Shown here: positions 1 through 7,208 of the stretch, piece by piece
How the letters are laid out: each line of letters opens with the position of its first letter
How positions within the stretch are numbered: position 1 is the first letter of the stretch
Assembly (NCBI GenBank): GCA_000310025.1
Contig: FN649737.1
Span: 76,025 to 89,543, forward strand
Source: Ectocarpus siliculosus
Lineage: Eukaryota; Sar; Phaeophyceae; Ectocarpales; Ectocarpaceae
DNA: 13,519 nucleotides
Reading direction: 5' to 3'
Notes under the pieces: generated by a model
Database searches by the model: none
Told to the model about the DNA's origin: nothing
What the model saw: the letters and a program-made list of their open reading frames with translations, nothing else
Translations under genes and position numbers: made by a program

Positions 1-70
1 TGTCCCTTCAGTCAGTCTCCCGAGCGTGTGGGGAACTGGGATACAGTAAAGAGGGTGTACCGCGAATATT

Positions 71-90
71 ACGCCGCCGCCGCCGCCGCG
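71..90. repeat. (GCC)n microsatellite
   Basis: Six GCC/CGC-type triplets lie inside the intron that follows the helicase-like exon, about 16-35 nt past its splice donor on the minus strand. Confidence 0.8.
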
Positions 91-105
91 AGACACACGA
101 CTCAC

Positions 106-279
106 TTGCGCATGCCCGTTTCTTCCAGCACGGTCCTCAGCAGCTCTGGCACGGTCTGGGTTGCCGAGGCCACCCTCAGCCTGCACAGCAGCCTCGCGAA
201 CACCCGGAGCTTGTTCGCCTGGGCCTTCGTCGGCCCCTCGATCTCGTCCCCCCTCTCCGAGAACGCCTCCCTCAGGGCC
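106..279 (-). CDS. Internal exon, UvrD/PcrA-like superfamily 1 helicase (2B region)
   Basis: Read on the minus strand, this exon encodes 57 full codons from ALREAFSERG to LEETGMR. It is bounded upstream by a C-rich tract ending in AG and downstream by a strong donor (CGCAA|gtgagt). The charged, amphipathic pattern, with a helix then VPELLRTVLEETGM, matches the part of the UvrD/PcrA 2B subdomain where these helicases carry a (T/S)ELLxxVLxxTG(Y/M)-type motif. That family comprises 3'-5' SF1 DNA helicases of repair and replication. The exon begins after the first base triplet position is supplied upstream and ends with two leftover bases (AA). The next exon would lie left of the window. No upstream exon (Walker A, DExx box) is visible on this strand, which is odd. 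The family call rests on pattern memory over only 57 residues; the exon itself is better supported than its name. Confidence 0.5.
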
Positions 280-289
280 CTCACCGGGA

Positions 290-301
290 GGGGGGGGGGG
301 G
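290..301. repeat. Poly-G run between two opposite-strand exons
   Basis: A run of about a dozen G lies between the minus-strand helicase-like exon and the plus-strand exon starting near 341. On the minus strand it would be the polypyrimidine tract of the exon acceptor. Runs of this kind are also error-prone in assembly. Further G runs lie near 551-559 and 653-661. Confidence 0.8.
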
Positions 302-340
302 TCCTACGCGTCGGAGAGGAGCGGCGATGCCCGTGTGTTC

Positions 341-517
341 ATGGAACAGCGAAAGAGGGTGGAAAGCGCGAAGTATCCCGTGCCGGCCTTGACGGACGGA
401 GGGCGGCGATTGGCCAGAGAGTCGGGGGAAGGGGTGGACACGTCGTGGGCGGCGAAGCTGGCGAAGGCCGCGCCTAAAACGCCGGGGCCCCCGCGGGGAG
501 TTGTGGTCGGAGCACAG
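341..517 (+). CDS. First visible exon of a plus-strand gene with a helicase-tail-like C-terminus
   Basis: Plus-strand reading from ATG at 341 (context gttcATGG) gives 59 codons ending GVVVGAQ, followed by a strong splice donor (GCACAG|gtgaga). The exon ends in phase 0 and joins the 1699-1836 exon to read GVVVGAQ|VTHPIHGPG, a very natural junction. The start is uncertain: the frame stays open leftwards (ASERSGDARVF before the Met) as far as the poly-G run, so this may be an internal exon of a longer protein. The middle is basic and proline-rich (KTPGPPRG), like a linker. If the ATG is right, the joined protein is 104 residues. Confidence 0.5.
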
Positions 518-1698
518 GTGAGAGGGCAGTGCCGGTGGTGGTGCCAGGAGGAGGGGGGGGGGTGGAAAGGTGAAGGTCCCGTTTGTTACTGATGACGGAG
601 ATTTGTTGTGGCCTGTGGGCAGGTGGAGAGAAGGCTGTCGACGCCTTCAAGCGGGGGGGGGTCAGGAGGCGTGCTGAAGCTTAGCGCTCGGTGGAGAAAG
701 GAGATACCCTGTGTTTTGGGACATGTCCCCATTTCTTTGCAAACAACCTTCGTGCTTGGTTTGGGGACGCATTGAACCTTTCTTCAAAATTGATCGGAAC
801 ATACTGTTTCAAATATTCATCATGATCGGTGTTGCTGTATGGCCCGGCAACGAGTGAAAGTTATGCTTGTGCACAAGCATAGTTATGATTTTGCACAAGC
901 ATGTTTTTCAAGCCATGCTCCGTCTCGAAGAGGCTCTAGGCGTAGGCGTTGTCATGAAGAACTGCTGACAATAAATAGCGTACCCGAGGAAGGGAGGTAG
1001 CAAGCCGATTTTCATCACCCTACTCCTGAAAAGTCCCTCACCTTTCAACGAGACGGGAATTATTTTCGAAGTCAGCAAATCCAAAAGGTTAAGTTGACTT
1101 GTTTTTTCGCCGGCCATCAGTCTGCGGTTTGCTTGTTTTTTGGGTTTGCGTGATTCGAGTACCGTTATTTCGCGCCCTCACGCACAGCATGCTTTTTCAT
1201 TGGGCTTGTTCGGCACAAATGCTGTGAGGGCTGATTTGACGTGAAAAACAAGAAAAAAAATATTTTTTTTGTCGACGACGTGCTGGATTGGGAAGACCAT
1301 GCGGGCACAAACGGACGTGCTTCTATTTCCCGTGCAGAGTCGTTCAGATATATTGTCTGATTGGTGGGCCAGGGCAATAGCTGACGCCCCCCCTTGGCAG
1401 TTTGCTCTAGTCACACCTATCCTGCATTGTCTTTTTGCTTTTTTTCCGATCAAGGAGCGAAAACCTCGTCCTGACGCCCGTTCACTCACGACTTCGGCGG
1501 ACGAGCGCTGGACTTGAAGATACGAAATGACTGCAATGATACCTTCGACGCAACTGGAACTGACCTCTCTCCTTTCTGTTTTGTCGAGGGGATGATGGTC
1601 ATATCGATATGGTATAGTATGTCTTAGGGTGTGTACCAGCATGTACCAGCATGTCGAATACATGTAATTCTTAACGAATGTGTTTTGTCTCTTGGCAG
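518..1698 (+). other. Intron of the plus-strand gene (1,181 nt)
   Basis: The intron runs from gtgaga to a T-rich tract ending cttggcag. It is more AT-rich than the exons. Inside are G runs (551-559, 653-661), a 20-nt perfect palindrome at 862-881 with a partial copy at 892-902, a tandem gtaccagcat pair near 1634-1653, and A/T runs near 1251-1270. I could not match the open frames within it on either strand to any family, and none of those I looked at had convincing splice borders. Confidence 0.5.
862..881. repeat. 20-nt perfect palindrome with repeated arm
   Basis: TATGCTTGTGCACAAGCATA reads the same on both strands. The right arm (tgcacaagcatg) recurs 892-903. It lies in an intron. It could form a hairpin in RNA or be a remnant of a mobile element terminus; neither is shown. 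Confidence 0.75.
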
Positions 1699-1836
1699 GT
1701 GACTCATCCGATCCATGGTCCCGGGGAAGTGGTTGCCTTGGTCGAAGGCTCCGAGGGAGTGAACGTTCGCTTCATCAGCCAGGGGCAGCCGTTCCTGACC
1801 AGAGTGCTTGGCTCGAAGCTCAAGCTAGTGAGGTAG
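1699..1836 (+). CDS. Terminal exon: UvrD/PcrA C-terminal tail-like module
   Basis: After an acceptor (tctcttggcag) the plus strand encodes 45 residues and a TAG stop. The pattern VTHPIHGPGEVVAL, then VNVRF and RVLGSKLKLV, has the V-x-H-P-x-x-G-x-G-x-V signature and length of the small beta-barrel tail (Tudor/KOW-like, DUF3553-type) at the C-terminus of many UvrD/PcrA helicases, where it contacts RNA polymerase or nucleic acid. Similar barrels occur in other proteins, so the parent family is not proved. The phase-0 join to the 341-517 exon is good. The gene is transcribed toward the minus-strand polymerase gene. Confidence 0.6.
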   Translation: MTHPIHGPGEVVALVEGSEGVNVRFISQGQPFLTRVLGSKLKLVR

Positions 1837-2429
1837 ACAGATCGCGCTAACGACAACGAGCGAGTCTCTTCCAGAGCGGGCGGTGTTCGTGACGCGGTTC
1901 GTCGGACCCATCCCCGCTGGGTGTGTAGAACCAACCTACTCCGTTGTAGCTGAGAACTTGGCCGATTTGGTGGCAGCGTTTCTGGTAGGATGTGTGTATT
2001 GAGTTGCGCCACTGCTGTGGCGAAAGAATTAGGCCACTGTTTTTAGTGCTTGTGATGGGAGGTTTATGTTGGGCTGCTGTTGCTGCCGTGAAATTCACAT
2101 CATGTTTGCTCTGTTTGGTGGCGTAAAGTGAAGTGTTGGTGTCGTGTTTAGCTGGAACACCCCTTTTGAACGCGGGGAAGTTGCCGAAAATTTTCACAAC
2201 ATCGACTAGCATGTTTTTGCATGTGTAGACGCTGTGGTTGCTGTTTGCACTGAACGGCCCGCAGCGCGTTATCAAGGAGCACTCCAGTGAGGCTGGCGTG
2301 TGTTTGTCCGCGAATGGTGATTGGGTGAGGGTCACCCTCCGCGGTAGACGTGTATGACATAAGGCGCATCTTTCCATCGGGTCATATGATGTGTGTGACA
2401 TGATGAGCCAGTGCACCGGTCGGCTTTTG

Positions 2430-2460
2430 GAGAGAGGGAGAGGGAGAGAGAGAGAGAGAG
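2430..2460. repeat. (GA)n microsatellite
   Basis: Interrupted GA/GGGA dinucleotide tract. A second similar tract follows about 120 nt downstream. Confidence 0.85.
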
Positions 2461-2578
2461 CTTGAGGAAGGCAGCACAGATGGGCGATAAACCAAAGAAA
2501 CAAAGCTACAAGAAAGCAAGATAGAACAGGGAGTGCGAGCGACCCGAGAGAGAAATCAAGCTTTCGGAACGTACGATA

Positions 2579-2622
2579 GAAGAAGAGAGAGAGGGGAGGG
2601 AGAGAGGGAGAGAGAGAGAGAC
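2579..2622. repeat. Second (GA)n microsatellite
   Basis: GA-rich tract with GGGA interruptions, like the one at 2430-2460. The two flank about 120 nt of unique sequence. Confidence 0.85.
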
Positions 2623-3945
2623 TCTGGTAGACTTGCCGCGAAACATGTGGCAACAGAAACAGCTCTGCAGTGTTGACGACGTTGGTTCACAGGCGCGAAT
2701 GCTTACAAGTGTCAGTCTGAGGGAGACAAAGTTTACACTACCGCTGAAAGAACCTCAAATTTCACAAAAACAAACGACCAAAAAAAGTCCTCGTATGCGA
2801 TTCATACGCTTTGCCTTTAAATTCCGTCCAAGAAAAAAAACACGCAGCAAGGTGAACGCCATCATATTACACTGGACGCTATCATACCCCTTCCCAAGGA
2901 CACTATTGGAGCGCGAAATCACGTCGACGTGGAGAACGCCGTTCACTTCTGAAGCCTTAACCTTGAACGCTGTACGCGGGCCTGGTGAAAACCCGAGGAG
3001 GCGTGTTCCTGCATTACAGTGCGGAAGAAAGCCGGTGAAGGAAAGGGGACAGGGGTTGGGGAGTACTCGGCAATCAGTGAGGGTCGCGGTGTCCGGCACA
3101 GTCAAGAGACAAACCAAGTTAACGCCTCCCTTCCCTATTTGATTCACTTTATGGCTCAAGAAGAGGGCCACGAAGCTCTCTGAGCTCGTGGGAGTCATTT
3201 GATACATAGTTGGAACCCAGCAGATTGAATCTGCGGTTGAATCACCATCTATTTCATCGAGGGAGACCAGAAGCAGCACCTAAACCACGCGATTTCTCGA
3301 AAGACAGACAGGTAGAAGCTCTTTTCACAAGGGTTAGGGTTACGGCGTCGTGTCTTGAGCACGGTCGGCTATGAACGAGCGTGTTCCGTAACACTCCAAA
3401 GCTCGGTTTTACATATTTGGTTGCCTCACCTCACAAAAGGCTATCGACGCGCGTTTAGAACGCCACCCTTCATAAACGCCGGACCAACAGAATAAACGAA
3501 ATACAGGTTTCCACCCAACGATACAAACCAACCAAGGAAAAATAAAGACTGAGGTCGAGCGTGTGCGGGCGAAGTCTACGAGACGCCTATTTAGCGTATC
3601 GGGCGCACATAGTTGCTATCCTCCTGAGCTCTCCTGCAGTGGGAGAAGCAAAATGGAAAATGGCCATTGGTGTAGTCACGACAGTGCAAGTGACCCAAGT
3701 TATTGTTGTTTTCTTCACATTAAAAAAAAAAAAGTTAGGAACCGAACGTATACAAACGGGACTACCACCTGCAAAAACAAATCGCACCACAAACCCAGAA
3801 GTGTCAGCCAAATCCTCGTCACACAGGGGCTACTACCAACCTCGCACCCAACACTCTTTGTTCGTTCCGGCATATGAGTGAGAGCAGAAATAGCGCAGCG
3901 GCTCGTCTGCACCCGCAAAGACGAACACTCGGGGTTGCTGCTCAC
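2623..3945. other. Convergent intergenic region, no supported gene
   Basis: I find no exon with recognisable protein similarity. A 174-codon minus-strand frame (3279-2755) and a 169-codon plus-strand frame (2633-3142) overlap each other and match nothing I know. From about 3480 to 3870 the plus strand is A/C-rich, so the minus strand is T/G-rich, the composition expected of a 3' UTR of a minus-strand gene. Two TTAGGG-like units near 3332-3345 are too few to be an interstitial telomere repeat. Confidence 0.4.
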
Positions 3946-4161
3946 CTCCCTGTCTGAGCGTAGCACGTGCGCCCCGCAAGGACCACACCACTCCAGGCCC
4001 CCCCGTCCCACCACCGTGCGTCCCCCTTCCCCGACGACCAGCACCTCCGCTCCGTACCATTCGTCGTGTTCACTGGCACCGCCGTCAGCATCGGCTCGGC
4101 TTACAGAAGTCGCTGGTCCTGATGTTGTTGCTGCCGCCGCTGCTGCTGCTGCTGCTGTTTC
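3946..4161 (-). CDS. Candidate exon, Ala-rich then GAEVLVVGEGGRTVVG-type sequence
   Basis: On the minus strand a good acceptor (tttccgcccgcag) and a good donor (AGGGAG|gtgagc) bound exactly 72 codons, phase 0 to phase 0. The frame begins ETAAAAAAAAATTSG, with the alanines from a CAG run, then EWYGAEVLVVGEGG and LEWCGPCGAHVLRSDRE. No family is recognised. It could be a downstream exon of the polymerase gene if the tail exon is spliced at 4718 (also phase 0), an exon of another gene, or a chance open frame in a GC-rich island, since other frames here are open too. Confidence 0.3.
4119..4160. repeat. CTG/CCG (CAG on minus) triplet repeat
   Basis: Short CTG and CCG triplet run. On the minus strand it starts directly after the acceptor of the candidate exon and encodes its alanines in the phase-0 frame. 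Confidence 0.8.
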
Positions 4162-4591
4162 CTGCGGGCGGAAACAAAACGACCAACGACAAACCGCCAA
4201 CCAAAGAGCAACGAGTTTGGGGATTTCATGAGCGTTCTTTTGGCACAACAAGAGTCGTTTTCGAATGGATGTTTAATTCAACACCCAAATGCGACATCAG
4301 TACCAAAAAATGGGCTTGTTGGCACCCGGCGGGGGAATGCAGTCGTCTCTCTCTCTTCCACACTCAAAAGTCACAAAGCCGCCGTGGTGACATCCACACG
4401 TTGAACTCAGACTCAGAAAGCCAGTAGATTAGTTCACACTTAGAACTACGCCATCTCCTTGTTCTACATGGTCATGCTCAGACACGACGAATACTGACGA
4501 CAGAGTACCTACGCCGGCAACACGATTTCACTCTGTCTCAGCCTGTCTGTCTGTCTGTCGTTTGTTCACTCACCCACTCACTCACGCTCAC
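4162..4591 (-). other. 3' flank of the polymerase gene, no supported coding region
   Basis: This stretch follows the TGA at 4592-4594 on the minus strand. It holds a (CTGT)n tract at about 4543-4559 and the start of the CTCA-type repeat. It would be 3' UTR if the tail exon ends at this stop, or intron if the exon is spliced at 4718. Confidence 0.4.
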
Positions 4592-4598
4592 TCACACG
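4543..4598. repeat. (CTGT)n and (CACT)n microsatellites
   Basis: Two adjacent tetranucleotide tracts, CTGT at 4543-4559 and CACT/CTCA at about 4566-4598. On the minus strand the second is TGAG-rich and contains the proposed TGA stop codon of the polymerase. Confidence 0.85.
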
Positions 4599-5291
4599 CA
4601 ACACGCATACGACATCGACGAGCTTCGACTCTCCCTCCTCGCAGCTCTATTCCTCTCCGAAACTCTCCCAACCGCTGACCCTCTCTCTCTCAGTCGCTGA
4701 CTCTTGCAACATCTCACATTCACAAGTCGATCGCCTAGCCCGTCCCGCTCCAATCGCGGCGTCTGCGTGCCCCCCCCTCCTTCACGATGTCGGTGCCGCT
4801 CTTGCCGCCGCTGCGGCTGTGCTACGCGGTACGGGTTTTCCACAGGCCGGAGGCGGCGTTTCTTCCCCGACGCCGCCGCCGCTCGTGACGATTCACCATC
4901 TCCGCCAGATGTTACGGCTGCTGCGGCGGTAGCTGAATCTACCGTAGAACCGTTGATAGCCGCGCCGGAAGCAGCCACTGCCGCTACAGATCGAGGTTCG
5001 GAGGTGCATAACCGAGGAGCCGGAGCCGACAGACCGGCGGGGGAGTTGTTGCCGTCTAGCCGGGGACGGTCCATGGAATTTGAGCTCGCGGGGGCGGGCG
5101 AGGAGCTTCGTTTGTCACGAAGAGGTAGTTGGGGGGAAGGCAAAGCACTGCCTGTGCTGTGGGCGGCGGCAGTACTGTCGAAAGCAGCGGCTCCTTCATT
5201 GTTGCCACGTGTCTTTGTTTGGCTGGTGCTGCTTCGGGCGGGGCCGCTGCTGCCGCCCGTTGGACGTGAGGGCTGAGGCGCCTCGAGATAT
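4592..5291 (-). CDS. POLI: POLI-like terminal exon: disordered basic tail
   Basis: An acceptor with an excellent pyrimidine tract (accctcctttgcttcag) opens this exon in the phase required by the previous donor, reading GMAR|YLEAPQPSRP. It encodes 232 residues rich in Ser, Ala, Pro and Arg, with a probable nuclear-localisation cluster GKKRRLRPVENPYR, and stops at TGA inside a TGAG microsatellite. A second donor (GTGAAT|gtgaga, exon end 4718) in phase 0 could splice out the last ~40 codons. No known domain is seen. The open frame in GC-rich DNA is weaker evidence than for the other exons. Confidence 0.55.
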
Positions 5292-7177
5292 CTGAAGCAA
5301 AGGAGGGTCCCAAGACGGGATTTGCACGGGGAGGGAAGGTAACGTTGCTCGCCCTCTTGTACCATTTCACCTGAATCTCAGTTGCGAGAAAAAATCGATT
5401 TCATTTCACGAAAACATATTCACTCCCGGGCGTGGGCGAGCTCTAAAGGCACGACTGCCAAGCACGGTAGGGTAGAGAGAAGGCCACCTAAATGCATTTC
5501 ATTGTCGGTTGTTTTTTCTCACAGCCTATCAGTGGAGACAGGGAAGAATATAACCCGGTGCTGCGGGAAAAATTCACTGTCCCACACATAAGATAATTCC
5601 GTACAATTGTTGATGGCACGTAGCACGACCCTCCCAAACCACCAACGCGGCATCATTGAATTGAAAAGTCACCCCCACACCCGCTATCGATCTTAAAACG
5701 TTACCGTGCGCTGATTCCAGCCAGGGGTGCAAAAACGCCTCTGCGAGAAAATCGGTCACATCGGTCTCACTACGCATATTCAGGTAGGGAAAAGAGGGAC
5801 TGTGCGCGAGGGATTGTGCAAACGCCCGCGGCTTAAGGCCGACATGGGCGGTGAAGCGCAAGCGTAAGGACACCTGACACCCTCTTTCATAGCTCCAACA
5901 CGTGGAAAAGGTATGCAAACATATACATAGCTGTGTCACGTACCTTGCCATCCCCGACTGCGCCCCGCCTCCAAGGCCTCGAAACCCGGCGAGGCCTACG
6001 GAGAGCAGCGTCAGATCCAGTGTCCCCTTCTCCTCCTCCTCCGGGTGGACCATCTTGTCGAACAGCGCCATCACCAGCCTCACCGCCTCGGACAAGGCTG
6101 CCTCTGTCGCCGCAGTCTCGGGCTGCTGCTTCTGCTGCAGCAGCGGGAGGAGGGGTGTCGCCGTCGTGGTTGGCGATCCCATCGGTACCGCTACCGCCGC
6201 CGCCGCCGCCGCCGCCGCCGTTGCCGTCCCTTCCGCCGCCCCCGTCATCACCATGGCTGATCTCGCCTCCGCTGCCGTCGTCCCCGCTGCCGCCGCCCCC
6301 GTCGTCATCATCATCGGCGATTCCACGGGGCCCCTATCCCCCGCTCGGGTCCCGGCGGCGGACGCTCCCGTCACCACCGCTGCTGCCGCTGCCGGCGGCA
6401 GAACTGCGAACGCCGCCGCGACGCCGGAAGACACCGGGCACTGGCGGGACACGCGGACGCCGTACCCCTTGCTAGCGCGGCGGAACCCGAACCGCAGGGT
6501 TTCCGGGGCCTCCTTGTGGAGGCGTGCGCGTTCCCCGGCGCGCTTCAGGAGCGGGATGGCGAGGCGGCGGACGTGGTGCTCCACCTGCCAGACGTGGGCA
6601 GGTAGGTCGTTGTGACAGCGGTGCGGTTGGTGTATGTGCCTTGTGGATGCCGATGGTGTAAGAGGGTGAGCGTGGGGTACAGGTAAGGCCACAAGAGCGT
6701 CCCCACATGCGATGGCGGTGTTGGGTCGTGAGCGGGGAAGGGCAAGGGCGGTTCGAAACGAGGGGTGACCGGGCGCAATTTTTTCCAAGAGAGAACTACG
6801 GTGCGGTGGGGGCACCGCACGGGAAATCGTTTCTCTCTCGCCCGAATAGAAGGTATCGCCTCGCGGTTGAAGGGAGAGAGCCTTGTCAGCACGTGTACAC
6901 TGCTCTGGTTCTAGACAGGTCCGGTGGTGCTGCTGTACAAGTGAGAGCTCTCTCGGTGAAATAGAAGAAACAGGCCTGTCGATTGCGACCGCCCGGAGGT
7001 GCTGACAGATAATAGCTTGCTGGAGGCCACATCAGCGGCAGTCAAGAAAACGACGGCGGCCACGGCAACGACAACGACAACGGCAACGACAACGACAACG
7101 GCAACGACAACGGCAACGACAACGGCAACGACAACGACCACCGCCATCACCACCATCCCCACGATCACTAACACCAG

Positions 7178-7208
<31 letters not shown>

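Larger units (their letters stand above)
1837..2629 (+). other. Probable 3' flank/UTR of the plus-strand gene; no supported coding region
   Basis: The strand is T/G-rich after the TAG up to about 2400, as expected for a 3' untranslated region, then enters GA-rich repeats. A 268-codon open frame on the minus strand (2653-1847) spans this stretch, but it begins in the GA repeat, has a low-complexity S/L/P start, resembles no family I recognise and runs antisense to the UTR-like sequence. I do not call it a gene. Confidence 0.4.

Noticed and set aside
1847-2653. 268-codon minus-strand open frame
   Set aside because: It begins in a GA microsatellite, has a low-complexity start, lies antisense to a UTR-like region and matches no family I know.
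2755-3279. 174-codon minus-strand open frame in the convergent region
   Set aside because: A plus-strand frame of similar length overlaps it, and I saw no splice sites, motifs or composition that favour coding.
3332-3346. Telomere-like TTAGGG units
   Set aside because: Only two units are present, which is expected by chance in this composition.
4704-5276. 190-codon plus-strand open frame
   Set aside because: It is antisense to the polymerase tail exon, whose phase and acceptor fit. GC-rich repeats keep several frames open here.
5772-5786. 14-nt match to the duplicated exon end and donor (CATATTCAGGTAGG) on the plus strand
   Set aside because: It is short, with no further similarity around it; probably chance.
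5902-6615. Long plus-strand frames opposite the little-finger exon
   Set aside because: They are shadows of the minus-strand exon, which carries the conserved polymerase motifs.
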